From assembly GCA_029532625.1 (NCBI GenBank), contig JARFXM010000010.1, forward strand, positions 372,001 through 436,000: 64,000 bases of DNA. Reading direction: 5' to 3'. The position numbers were made by a program, and so were the translations under genes. The notes under the pieces are model-generated. The model worked only from the letters and a program-made list of their open reading frames with translations, ran no database searches and was not told the DNA's origin. The stretch comes from Lomentospora prolificans. Lineage: Eukaryota > Ascomycota > Sordariomycetes > Microascales > Microascaceae. Below, in pieces: positions 33,843-45,737 of the stretch; the stretch's first letter is position 1; the number at the start of each line of letters is the position of its first letter.

Positions 33843-36800
33843 ATGGATACGGAAGCGACACACATTTTACACACTGTATCTACAGCCTGTGCCGTGGGAT
33901 TTCTATTTATTCTCCCAGCAAGGCTCTGGAAGCTTCCCAAATCTAGTATTAGAAATGCTCCAGGCAAACAAGGGCTTTTCAAGGCCGTCGGTATTCCCCT
34001 TGCAGATTCGGAGTTCTTTCCTAATACGAGTAATGGCCTTAGACTCTTGGCATATTGCTAGCGGTCCTATTGTCGTCATACTTGATGAAAGCTTCAGTCT
34101 CGGATGCTCGATATACGGCCAATTTCTCGGTTTCACTGTTTGTTTCAACACTTGCCGCCGTCAGCCTGAGTCTGCTCTTCCTTCTTGAGCAGCAGCGTTC
34201 CCATAAAGCTTCCGATCTAGCTACGCTATACCTTCTCGCATCTGTACTATGCGATGTCGTCTATCTATCAATGCCGTCTGAGGGCGCTACCTACCCGATT
34301 GTCTTACGTCCCATGCTTCTCCGTTGTTGTATGCACTCGGCGCTTTTGGTACTTGAGTGTTGCATTAAACGCCCAACAGTCACTATTCTTAGCAGGAAAC
34401 AACATCCGGAAGAGCTCAACGGTATTTTGAGCAGGGTTTTGTTCACCTGGATCAATCCAATCCTTCTTCGTGGGTATAAGAATATCTTCCTCAGCCAAGA
34501 TATGCCGTCTCTCAGTCAAAACATGAAGCCAGAGTTCACAAGAAGGGCAATACTTAAAGCATGGTCCCGGCGCGGTAAGTCAGGAACCTCGAAACGCTTG
34601 TCTTCATACTTCTCACAAGACTAGCCCTGCCCGAAACGAAGTGGACTTTACCTCTAGTATTGATGAAATGCCTAAGAGAACCATTTTGTGCTGCTGTTAT
34701 ACCTCGACTATTCTTGATTGTCTTTCGCTATTCTCAGCCTACCCTTATTAAGGAGACTATCAGATATGTTGCGGTATATCCTAGGGGTGCAGAAAACAAC
34801 CATGGCTTCTGGCTTGTCGTTTCAGCTGTGGGTATTTATATTGGACTTTCTGTAAGGCACCAGCTCACAATTTGTCTAACCAGGAGCTAACATCCGATGC
34901 CAGATATCGACAGCTTTATATCAACACAACATAAATAAGCTGAAGCTTATGACAAGAAGTGCCCTCGTTGGGCTTATTCATGATAAAATCATGAAGTCAC
35001 CTAGCATCGCTTATGACAATGGCGAGGCTACAACCCTTATGAGCACTGATGCGGATAGTCTTGACGGGATTGGCGAAATGGTCCACGAAACATGGGCCCA
35101 AGTCATCGAAGTGCTAATTGGCATAACACTTCTAGCTACTCAAGTTGGCTGGATTTGGCCTCTCCCGCTCTTTCTAATTTATTGTAAGTATAGCACGTCG
35201 TGTCTGTGATTCGATGTTAATATATATAGTATGTTCTCATGTGAGTCGGTTTGTTGCGAAGCATCTCCAACCTCGCCAAAAAGCTTGGAATAATGCAACT
35301 CAAAATCGCATAGCTGCTACAAGTTCCGTACTAAGCACAATGAAAGTTATCAAAATGCTTGGATTCCAGCACAGTCTCACCCATCGCATTCAAGAGCTTC
35401 GTAAAGAGGAGCTGTGGATAGCTTCAAGGCTTAGATGGGTTATGGTATATTATAACGCCTCCGGTATGTTATAAGAGTTGAAAGATTCTGATATTCAAGT
35501 AACTTCTCACATGGGTATAGCCAATGCACTGGGAATATTCTCTCCAGCTATCACACTTGTCATTTATGCTCTGATATCAGGGACTCGTGGTGAAAACCTG
35601 GATACAGAAACTGCATTTACCACTGTGGCCATTTTAAGCATGGTCACCCATCCTGCAAACATGGTCATGACTATCATGCCGCGGGCAGTGGCAGCATTCT
35701 CCGGATTCGAAAGAATCCAAACATTTTTGCTTCAGCCATCTTTACGGCCCAGTCGTGGGACACTACCGAGAACTACTCTTAACAAGGTATCCTGGGACCC
35801 AGCGTCTGGCCGCTTAACGAAGAATAGCTCTGCGATCCAAATCCGCCAGCTAAGAATCGGCCATAAACAGATTCTCCTGGAAGACATCAACATTGAAGTA
35901 GCGGCTACGTCGTTTGCCGTTATATCCGGACCTACTGGCAGCGGCAAATCCACTTTGTTACGTGCTATCCTTGGAGAATTTGCCCCAGCTCATGGCTCTA
36001 TCAGTGTGTCAACACGACAGATAGCATACTGTGCTCAGAAACCGTGGCTGCCTAATGGTACTATCAAAGAAGTCATTTGTGGTGCAACTGCCTCTTACGG
36101 TGCTCCGAACCAATATGATGAAAGCTGGTATCATGTGGTAACAAAGGCGTGTTGCCTTACCCATGATTTCAATTCCCTTCCCGATGGAGATCAGGCACAG
36201 ATTGGGAGCAGGGGCCTCAATTTGTCTGGAGGACAGAGGCAGCGAGTGGTATGTTTCTCAAGATTGCTCAGTATAGATTGTGCTCTAACAACTGCAGACC
36301 CTCGCACGTGCGTTGTTTGCAAGATGTGACATACTTCTCCTGGATGACACCTTCAGTGGATTAGATGGTGACACGGAGCAAACCGTCTTTCATAACCTGT
36401 TTGGATCTGCGGGTCTAGTCCGACGGTTGAAGACAACTGTGGTCCTCGTCTCCAATTCGTGTAAGTTTTCTCTTTGCTCACTCTCCAGCTTACTGACTCA
36501 TTTGGTATAGCTCAGTACTTCCAAGCTGCGGATCATATCGTTGTTCTAGGAAAACGTAGAGTTATAGATCAGGGGACTTGGCAGGATATCAAAGTTAAAG
36601 CTGCATCTATCGCAAAGTTCTCTTCTAGTCATCATCTAAAGGATAACGTGGTCCTGTTGGCCAACTTTGCTAAACTCGGCGCCCAGTTTCAGGCCAAGGA
36701 CGAATCCGAGATAGATCTTGCAAGGCAGAGTGGAGATCCCGCTCTATATGGTAATGTCCCCTATCCAATTCATGGGCGCGACTAACACAAGCGTAGGGTA

Positions 36801-38962
36801 CTATTTGGGCTTCACCGGTTTTATGAATCTCACCCTTCTAATTATTAGTACGGTGTTATATGCCTTCTTCATCACTATTCCCCAGTACTGGCTTCAGCTG
36901 TGGACTGAAGCAGGTGGCGGAAACACTGTGTTCTACGTTTGTGGATTTCTCTTCCTATCAACTATGTCATGGGCTTCGACTAGCGCTCAAATGTGGTAAG
37001 TCTTTTAAGGATCATCAGTTGCTTCTTGTTACTGAAAGTCCAATAGGTCCGTTCTTATCCAACTTGCACCATATTCTGGATCACGGTTACATCAACGACT
37101 TTTGCAGATTGTCACGAGGTTAATATGCCTTTTCTTCGAGACCTGAATAGGACGGTTTCAGAAGGGCTAATCATAAATAGCGCGCCTTTGTCCTACTTCT
37201 CTAAAACTGATAGTGGCTCAATCTTAAACAGGTGAGGGCTAATACTTTAACAATCTGATTCTTACTAACAATTTCCAGATTTAGCCAAGATATCCAACTT
37301 ATAGACAAGCAGTTACCGTCAGCACTTCAAACTATTTTAACTCGTAGGAATCAAAACTCTCCCTGAATCCAAGTCTTGAGAAACTAACACACTCAGAAAT
37401 CTTCAAGCTACTCATGCAGGTTATACTTCTTTGCATCGCAGAAAAGTGGCTCGCAGTCTCATTGCCGGCCTGTATAATTGTGATATATGTTGTCCAAAAA
37501 GTCTATCTCCGAACATCAAGGCAGCTCCGGCTTTTGGAACTGGAATCCCGGGCAGGGGTGTTCTCGAGCTTCTTGGAATCTGTACGAATCAAACATTCAG
37601 CGGCTATGAGCTAAGTAGCTAATCACGGTGATATCAGGTTGAGGGTCTCGAAACCATACGGTCGTTTGGTTGGTCCAGAGCAGTGATACAGAACAATATC
37701 CTTTGCGTCGATCACTCCCAACGTCCAGAATTCCTCCTCTTATGTCTCCAGAGGTGGCTTAATCTCGTCCTAGATCTTCTGGCTGCGGCTGTGGCAACGA
37801 GCGTCGTTGCCATAGGTGTAGCATTTCGAGGGCAAGTCAGTGGTGCACAAGTAGGAATTGCGCTCAATATCATGCTTGTGGCAAATACAACGTTGCTAAA
37901 ACTCGTGGAGAATTGGACTACTTTAGAGACTTCTCTCGGTGCTATTGCCCGTTTGAAAACGCTGGAGGAAACGACTGTGTGTGAAGATGGAAATACCCGG
38001 GGCTTCGATCCAGCTGAAAACTGGCCTTCAAGTGGACGTATCGAATTCACGAACGCTACTGCATCCTACCAGCAAGTATCCCATCAAATGCTGCTCTTAC
38101 TGGTAGCTGACAAGTGAAACATCTAGCCCCGATTCTATTGCTCTACGGAATCTGAACCTGACTATTAGCGAAGGTCAGAAACTCGTGGTCTGCGGGCGCA
38201 CAGGCAGGTGAGTCGTGCTACAAATAGTACAGACTTATTATCTGAGATACTAATTCTATGCGTAGCGGTAAAAGCACGTTACTCTTGACACTCTTACGAC
38301 TTCTGGAACTACAGTCTGGCAAGGTTGAGCTAGATGGCATTGATATCAAGCAGGTGAGGCTGGATGTGCTACGGCAACAGGCCTTCATCGCAGTGCCTCA
38401 GGACCCCCTGATCTTATCCAATGAAACCTTGCGTTTCAACTTGGACCCCGATAGCTCAATGTCAGACAACATTCTCGTAGTTGCATTGACTAAGACGGGA
38501 TTGTGGGTGCATTTCTCCGAACGCGAGACAGGCTTTAGGGGGGGTAAGATGGCATATACCGACATCGATATCTCCCCAGGCTTTGGCAAACACCCCATCC
38601 TAGACCAGAAGATCTCACTGTTCCGGGAGCTTTCCGTAGGGCAGTGTCAACTGTTGTCGGTCTGCCGAGCACTGGTGAAAGCCATCTCGTTACGCCGTTC
38701 TGGAGTGAAGCCCGTGATTCTCTTGGACGAAGTCACATCCTCCCTTGACTCTGCTACGGAGTCTAACATCTATCGTATCATTGACGATGAGTTTACCGAA
38801 GAAGGCCACACCGTTATCATTGTTGCTCATAGACTTGGTGCCTTGAAAGAGCGTACGAAAAGGGGGAGAGATACTGTGGCGTTGATTGTTGACGGGAGAT
38901 TGCAGGAAATCATTGAAGACTTGGATCAGGCGACTTTACAACGACTTGGGCAGATGCCATAG
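33843..38962 (+). CDS. Full-length ABCC (MRP-type) transporter, intron-rich
   Basis: About sixteen exons, roughly 1400-1450 residues. The N-terminal TMD0 reads AVGFLFILPARLW, then TLGILLAVLLSSYLMKA and SLSLLFLLEQQRS. The linker ELNGILSRVLFTWINPILLRGY is ABCC-typical. NBD1 has GPTGSGKST, LSGGQRQRV and ILLLDDTFSGLD. NBD2 has GRTGSGKST, a variant signature LSVGQCQL and ILLDEVTSSLD. Joins that restore family text include TSAPLSYFSKTDSGSILNR and VEGLETIRSFGWSRA. One intron (about 38074-38126) starts GCAAGT, a GC-AG type, and joins SYH to PDSIALRNL. The first intron is unclear: the best acceptor is at about 34037 (CTTAG), but the in-frame donor (GTCGGT) is poor, so the extreme 5' model is uncertain. 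MRP proteins export conjugates or load vacuoles. The gene is more A/T-rich than its neighbours. Confidence 0.88.
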
Positions 38963-39795
38963 AAGCGCAATCGCTGCTCGTTGAGCTACTAGCACCAGGG
39001 AAACTGGATTCAGCAACACTGCGGCGCCTTCCGAGACCTAGTCAACCTTGATTCCAGCCACTAGCACCGCCTTTATTCCCACCAGGTTGGTTGACGTAGC
39101 GGCGGAGGAGACCGGGGACGAGAGTAGTAGAGAGGAAGACGACCTTGTCGGAACCATTGCAGCGACCGGTCTTATCATTTTCAATGATGATTTTTATCGC
39201 CAAATGGAAACCCGGGACTATTGTGGAGCCTTGTCAGTAGTGCATGGAGATATCTTGAGATGGCCAGGCGCCACGATGAGGCCGCCAAACAGAAAGAGGT
39301 CCTCGAGGAGGCGGCTTAAGGATCGTTTCCTTCGGCGTGCTGTTCACAAAGTCTAACGCCGTCAGCCGCTTGATTCCTACGTCTATCCTTTCCCCACGCT
39401 GAATTTGCCCTCTTTCGCGGCTGAGCAGTGTGCAACAGAGTTTCCGGGTCCGAAACTCAATACTATATGTTATTGGGACTGTGATATGGTGGGCGGTTAA
39501 TATCCTATGGCATATCACGAAGTATCTATCTCGTCAGGTCGTCTCTATTCTCACCTCCTTCGGAAAGACTCCAGCTAAGGGGTTCAAAGAGGCTGTCATT
39601 TGGTGTAATCCTAAATATTCTATATAATCTCTATACGTCTGTAAATAACTAGCTTATCTAACCAGATACGTCTAAACCCACTAGAAGGCACTATCTATAT
39701 GATATCCTTTAAGGGAATGTCCGCCTTACGTAGCTCTCCTTATAATTGTGCATCACCGAAGTTGTTATGTCTCGCATCTGAACGGCTTTGGCCTT
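38963..39795. other. Intergenic, partly AT-rich
   Basis: The ORF at 39048-39356 has no recognisable domain. From about 39600 the DNA is A/T-rich and leads into the transposase remnant. Confidence 0.5.
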
Positions 39796-39900
39796 CTAAG
39801 GACAATTGACCTTTCTGGTAGTTACATCTCGAATCCCAAGCGAGGTTGTTTCTCGGACTGGCCCGCCAGTATCGCAGACTAGATCATATCGATGCGGTAT
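39796..39900 (-). mobile_element. Inverted 5' fragment of the MULE transposase
   Basis: The minus strand reads HRYDLVCDTGGPVRE, then TTSLGIRDVTTRKVNCP and a stop at 39796-39798. This is the N-terminal zinc-binding block (Y-R-Y-D-L-V-C-D-R-G-G ... T-R-K-x-x-C-P) that normally precedes the xxWFF...HNH block of fungal Mutator-like transposases. The HNH block lies on the plus strand immediately beyond (from about 39900), so this segment is inverted relative to the rest of the element. Confidence 0.7.
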
Positions 39901-41475
39901 CTTCAGGTTATCATAGTTGGATGCCCGTCGCTTGATCGATGGTTCTTCTCGATGATGGTTGACAGACATAATCATGGCCCTTCCCTTCATCCAACTGCTC
40001 ATCTGACGCATCGGAAGAGAAGCTGGACTGGAGATTTGACAGCAGAAGTGCGCCAGACTATCTATACCCTCCCCGGAAGCCGCGGGGCTACTGCCTATAT
40101 GCGAACAAGGCATCCAGAGCTTGCATGGCATCGTAAGGATATCCAAAATGGACGTATCAAAGCCAGCCAAGAGCTTCTACAGCGATACACTGCTATACAA
40201 GCCCTTATTAAGCAGTTTGCGGATACAAATACGAAGCATAATATTCAGCAAGTCGATCAACGTATCACTGGTATTGTCTGGACACATCCGTGGTATGAAC
40301 AGATGTGGGGACGGTTCCATGAACTCCTTGGGATCTATAATACATATAAAACCAATCGGTTTAGTATGCCGTTTATGAATGTGACTGGAGTCACTAATCT
40401 GGGAACTACATTCAATGCTGCTTTTGGGCTAGTCAATGCTGAGGATGAAAATGCTTATCTCTGGATGATCCAACGGCTCGGAGACCCACGAGAATCAATT
40501 GGGGCTGCAAAGCCAGAAGTTGTCATCACTGACTTTGAGAAAGCTCTCAAAAACGCGACCGGACAGGTCTGGCCAGATACCAGCCAGCAACTGCGTCTAT
40601 GGCATATCAACAAGAACGTCAGCTACAAGGTTAAGCAGAAATGGATTCACAACGAGAGTGGGAGTGAACCTATACCTCCTCAAATACGTCAACGGGTACA
40701 TATTGGGGAACATATGGATCCGTACTTTCGTGATATCCTTGCTATTGCTCGCACAGAAGAGCCAGTACCCGAAGGGGCGTCAAGACTACCAGGGCAAGTA
40801 TCTTATGATGCTGATGGTCTCTTGTCAGTCTGGAAGGCTATTATCTACGCAGCTGCTGAGGAAGATTTCTTTTCAGCTTGTGCCTTCCTTCTTGAGCATT
40901 TCGATGATCAAGGACTATGCGTCAGCTACCTTCTAGAGACTTAATTTCCATATCGACACCAGTTCGTGGACTGTTATATCCGTCAGAACCGCAACTTTGG
41001 TATCCGAGTGACATCTCGAACGGAAGGGAGTCATAAACAACTGAAAAGCTATCTCCATAACTCGACTGCCGATCTCTATTGGCTCGCTGACCGGGTCAGA
41101 CAGCTAGCCAATGACCAGGAGGCCGTATATCGGACAAAAGGAGCTGAGGACGCTATACGGCAACAAGTGAAATATAAGAACCAAAATTGGATGGCGGATA
41201 TGCGAACTAAGGTCAGCAAGAAGGCGTTGAAGCTAGTCCACGACCAATACCTCCTCTGTATCAGCCGAATTCTCGACGAACATCGCAGTAATCAAGGGCA
41301 GCAGCTGATAAGGACCCACCGTCCTTGTACACATCTATTTCGAAAGCAATTCGGCCTCCCATGCTCTCACAATATTGAGCATAAGCTCGAGGCAAATCAG
41401 TCCCTCACATGGCTCGAAGGACATATACGCTGGCGACTTGGACGTGACCTAGCGGCTAGCACTGTGAGTACATGA
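39892..41475 (+). pseudogene. Mutator-like element (MULE) transposase, inactivated
   Basis: The plus-strand frame runs from DRWFFSMMVDRHNHGPSLHP through the MULE catalytic core: WTHPWYEQMWGRFHELLG, YNTYKTNRFSMPF, VTGVTNLGTTFNAAFGLV, VITDFEKALKNA and LRLWHINKNVSYKVK. A single in-frame TAA at 40942-40944 follows (family text suggests CAA, Gln). The same frame continues FPYRHQFVDCYIRQNRNFG, VTSRTEGSHKQLKSYL and a C-terminal C-P-C-S-H zinc-knuckle-like part to 41475. The first acidic residue of the DDE triad probably falls in the segment corresponding to FDNTY, here IYNTY, so the Asp is missing. The 5' end is inverted (39796-39900). It is therefore a dead copy. I could not find terminal inverted repeats or a target-site duplication by eye. 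Confidence 0.88.
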
Positions 41476-41683
41476 TAGTAAACTCTCCCTGCCTTACTTG
41501 GCTAGCTGCTTGGCTGCAAGCAAGTAGGCAGCACGGCACGCGACCATTGCACTCGTGGCCGGGACGACAAATTACTTTTCCTAGAATCCTCCTATTTAAG
41601 AGCTAACATGATATCCTACATACACCTAATATGATCCATAGAAGTGAAAGCAATTTGTTTACTCGTAAAGTCCCGGTCCGTAA

Positions 41684-43228
41684 TCAATGACCTTCGGCAG
41701 CGTGCTGGCCGGGCAACTCAGTGAGCCCTAGCGCAATGGGGTTAACACATCATCTTCGTGGAAAAGATATTGAGGAGAGGGGGGGGACCGGGGGGCAGGG
41801 GGGAGACAACTCACATCCGTCCTTCTCTTCGTTGATGTAATCGGCGACCTTGCACTTGTTCGCATCAGCGTACGACTGGGTCTTGAGGCCAGCGCACGAA
41901 GGCCCGAAGCAGCCTCCGTCCATAGCCTTTTGGAGGGCGTCACCCTTCCATCCAAACACGTAGTCACCGTGCTGGCCGTATCCGGTGCTGCACAGAGCTG
42001 TTAGACATGCCACGCGAAAAAAAGCAATTCTTACGTACGTATCACCCATGCTGAGGACGAATGGCTGAGAGCCATCCTCGGGCCAAAGCTCGGGGTCATT
42101 GAAAGGGGTGGTGTCCCAGACAATCTGCGGTACCGGTCTTGTTAGCACGCCATATGCCTTAGGTATGTAAGTACAAATCCAAACGCACCTCGAGGGAGAT
42201 CTGCGGAATCATGACAGGATGGCTCTCGGGGCAGGTTCCGAACGTGGCGAATGAGGTGGGCCCGCCGACGGGGTATGCGACGTGGTCCTGGTGGTTGACG
42301 CTGTCGAGGTTCTTGCCATCCCAACAGCTATGTTCGGCCTTAATTAGCCTTTTCCTCTTTTGTAGCATATAGTATGAGGTTACTGAGAAAAGCTTACGTT
42401 GGGAAGTTGACGGTTGATCGGATACCTCCAGCACAAGCGTGGGGCGGTAGTTCTTCGAAGTCGAGCTGGGGGTCAGCGCACGGAGACATGACATCGCCAC
42501 CAAAATTGGCGCCAGAATAGCAACGGAAGCAGCTCTGAGTCTTCCACCCGTTTCCATCCTTCTCACGGCGGGCGGCATCACCGTAAAGCATGCGGAATCC
42601 CTAATGTGACCGAGCGTCAGTATTATATGGAACAAACCTTGAATGCCAGGAGCGACATACAGGCTTGAACGCAGTAACCTTGCCAGCGCCAGGCGACATG
42701 TAATACACGGTCATACCGGCATCAGCACCATCAAGGAACCGGTTGGGAATCTGCTTGACGCGCATGTAGGTGCCGTTGCGGGCCTTAAAGTACATGTTGG
42801 CGGTCCAGTAGTTGGACAAGTCATCGGTAAAGGTGCAGGTCGTGCAGGTCGCCAGCTCAGAAATATCGGATGATGGCATTGTTGCATTGAAAGAGTTCTA
42901 GATAATGTGAGGATTCAGACAAGTAAAACGGACTGTTCAGACGACTCACTCCTCCAACGACCTGGTGCATGTGAGTTGAGGGAGCCATTCCCGGGTTCAC
43001 GAGGCTGTAAATAGGCCAGGATTCGTTAGCTCAACCTAAATTCTGTCCGACATGGAGTTGTTAGGTATTCTTATCGTACGGGTCGAGACGTGTAATGACG
43101 ACTTCGGAGCATCCAAATCGAATGAGACTGAAGCCACTACCGCCACCAGCGCCACCAGCGCCTGGCATGCCAAACTGAGGAGCCGCCTCCGCCAGAGCGG
43201 CAAGCGCGAGAAGAGCAGACCAAAACAT
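41684..43228 (-). CDS. Secreted DUF1996-domain protein
   Basis: Eight exons fit with agreeing phases: 43228-43080, 43004-42950, 42897-42661, 42600-42398, 42327-42189, 42124-42039, 41987-41815 and 41727-41684, 361 residues. The start MFWSALLALAALAEA is a signal peptide; a Gly-rich stretch (GMPGAGGAGGGSG) follows. The DUF1996 hallmarks are RLDPLVNPGMAPSTHMHQVVGG, TCTFTDDLSNYWTANMYF, GFRMLYGD, CWDGKNLDSVNHQDHVAYP, CPESHPVMIPQI and GYGQHGDYVFGWKGDALQKAMD. The last exon gives DGWLTELPGQ, the normal end. The domain is found in secreted fungal proteins, often with WSC modules; its activity is unknown. The His-rich conserved set (HMH, NHQDH, ESHP, QHGD) would suit metal binding, which is an inference. 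Confidence 0.92.
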
Positions 43229-44373
43229 GTCAGATCAATTCGAAGAACTGCTGCGATTTCTTTGGGGCCCGGAAAGCAACTTTTCAAAAGCGCAAAGAAC
43301 GTCAAACTGGCCTATGCCGGCTGGTCCAGGCTTTATCAAGGAAGAGAACGGCTCCGGTGTTCCGTGAGAGAAAGTGCCGGCAGGCCCCACATGAATATTT
43401 TTCCGTCTACAGACTGACAGGTCAATTTGGGTTGATTAACAATATCTTCCCCGCTGTTTCAGCCGGCGGCGGCGGACCCGAGAAGGGTGTTGACCCAATT
43501 TTACCGCCTTCACTTATATTGCCTCTGCGGAAATGTGACGACGCCTTAATGAGGGCCAGCCAATGAGGCAGCCGGAGAAATATCCTTCCCAAGGCCGTGT
43601 TCCACATAATATAATCGGTAAGGGAGAGTACCATTGATTATAGAACTTGGATTGGCCCGAAGAAAGCTCTAAGGAAGATCAGCATGCTCCCGCTGTCATC
43701 CCTTTGGCTGGTCTTGGCCTCGTCGGTTGCTCTTAATATCTCGAGACAAATACTCTACCAGTATGAAGACAATATGAAATTATAACTCAGAGCTTTATAG
43801 AACTTAGATGTACTACAATATATAAATAAGGAAGCAATAGGGACTAAAAGTCTAAAATAAGTATTTTATTGTTAGCTACTTGTCCATCTATCCCCTCCTG
43901 ATACTCTCTGGTCACTATGTACCTATCTTTGCCGAGTTTGCAGTCCGCATGATAGAATCAATGTGAAGGCAGGATTTATAGGAGCACCCTATAGGCATCG
44001 CGAGATAGGATATAGTGTCTATCAGACGTTAGATTGCAAATCTTGTCCACCTTGGTCCTCATCCAGCTTCTCTCAACAGCAGGGCCGCAACTGCTCGAAC
44101 AATTCCACTCGGCTCCGCTCCCTACGGAAGAGCGCTTTAATTTCAACTCCCCGGCGCTGCTTCTCTGGATCCTCTAGTAATATGGTCTAGTGCTGACGTA
44201 TTCTAGCTTTGGTGCCTCTTTGTAATCACGACAGCTCCCTCGCGCATGGATGAAGGGGTAAACGCTGGCTTCAGGCCACATTGGTTGCCGGCCACCCTCG
44301 AAAGCTGAGACAAGTTCTTCCTTGACTGCAGTCGTTTTAAAAGGGGTTGCATTTGTGTCAGTAGAACAATAAC
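43229..44373. other. Intergenic, AT-rich in the middle
   Basis: Between the DUF1996 start and the decayed LRR-like gene. A/T-rich at about 43740-43900; no gene seen. Confidence 0.5.
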
Positions 44374-45487
44374 CTAAGCTTGCAGCGCTTCGGCACGAGC
44401 CCAGGCATATCCCAGGACTTCAATTTCCTGAATATTGACATTTTGATATGCCAGTTGTACGGAAAGTCCTCGGAGATCAGATCTGACATTCACCAACTCC
44501 TGAATTAAATCATAGTCATCCAAGGAACCCTTTACGCGGTGGCCTTTTCGGTGGGCGACATCGATGACCATCCTGTCTAGCTTCGTAGGGCCCTTCAGTA
44601 ACTGATCATACAGACGACACATGCCATTGCTCCTAGGTAGTATCAAATCATGAAGGGGTGTAGATGCCAGTCAAAAGTCACTGAAAACCTGTGGTTGGGG
44701 TGTTTGATGACCCTCCGTTTGAGGAAAGCCATCATTCCAATGTCTAGATAGGGTACTTCCGCCCAACCAAGCTAGGGGCATTCCTTGAGACCGAATGCCG
44801 CTAAGACACGTGACGCTGTATGCATATGCTCATATAGAATATTTTGAAGTTCAAAACACACTGGAGCATTAACAAAGAGGTCTTCCAAGTCAATAGTGTC
44901 GACTAGTTTCCTAAAATCCGAGGCGAGGGCTCGCCAGAAGGCACGTCCGAAGTGGAGAGACTGAAGACGGATAGGCTGGCTGTAAGCATCGGCATGTGGT
45001 CTCACAATCTCTAACAAGAATCCACTGTCAAAGGGCGCAAGGTTCGACGCAGTCAATTGTTTTCCCAGATGTAAGTTAACAAGATTCCGAGACTAGACCA
45101 GGATCAGTGCAATTCTCCTAGTCCACATCTAATATGCGAACGCGGGGTTGGGCCGGGCTTGAAATTGAATTGACAGCGTTCTTAATGCGCAAAAGGTCTG
45201 AAAGACCGGTTTCTGGGGTCTAGCGATAGGATCTTCGTTGTCACGTTTGGAATCCGGGTAGCTGTGAAGAAGTGGTTCGTCGATCTTGAATCGAAGGGGC
45301 AGCGTCAGCACTGAGGCCCAGCACTGTCGCTCCGAGCGCGGGAAAGGCTTACATTGCTGCCCAGGAAATCTAGGAGCTCCGGAATGACTACTAATTGTGC
45401 TGCGTTGAATTCCTCGAGTTCTACCATTCTCGCGAATGTTTCCTCCGCTTCGCTTTGCCGCTCAATTTCTTGTCTTCCTCGTCGCAT
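44374..45487 (-). pseudogene. Decayed F-box/LRR-like hypothetical gene
   Basis: Consecutive minus-strand frames carry leucine-rich text in a consistent order. They read an acidic/Gln-rich start (RRGRQEIERQSEAEETFARM, ELLDFLGS), then LTLPLRFKIDEPLL, CALRTLSIQFQA, NLVNLHLGKQLTASNLAPFD, IRLQSLHFGRAFWRALASD, LEDLFVNAPVCFEL, and finally GMCRLYDQLLKGPTKLDRMVIDVAHRKG with DLRGLSVQL. It resembles the LRR half of fungal F-box-like proteins. TAG codons near 45129 and 44772 and a frame change near 44646 interrupt it, and no good introns remove them. It is therefore probably a pseudogene, but a poorly spliced real gene is possible. Confidence 0.45.
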
Positions 45488-45737
45488 TTCAAGGCTTATA
45501 GAGGGGAAGGAGGGTGACCGGAGGCGATATTCCCGGCCATTTGCCTATATCAGACTAGCCCGATATTCAATAGCTGTTTGTTTTGACACCGTTGCCTAAA
45601 ATCCTGTGGCGCAGCCAGCTTCGATCACCCTCCAAGCTGGCATGCTCCAATGCCGCCACAGTAGCCTTCTCATCCACAACTTCCTAAATATTAAGCCAGC
45701 ACCGGCATCAAAACAGTGAACTCCAGCAGAAATCCGT

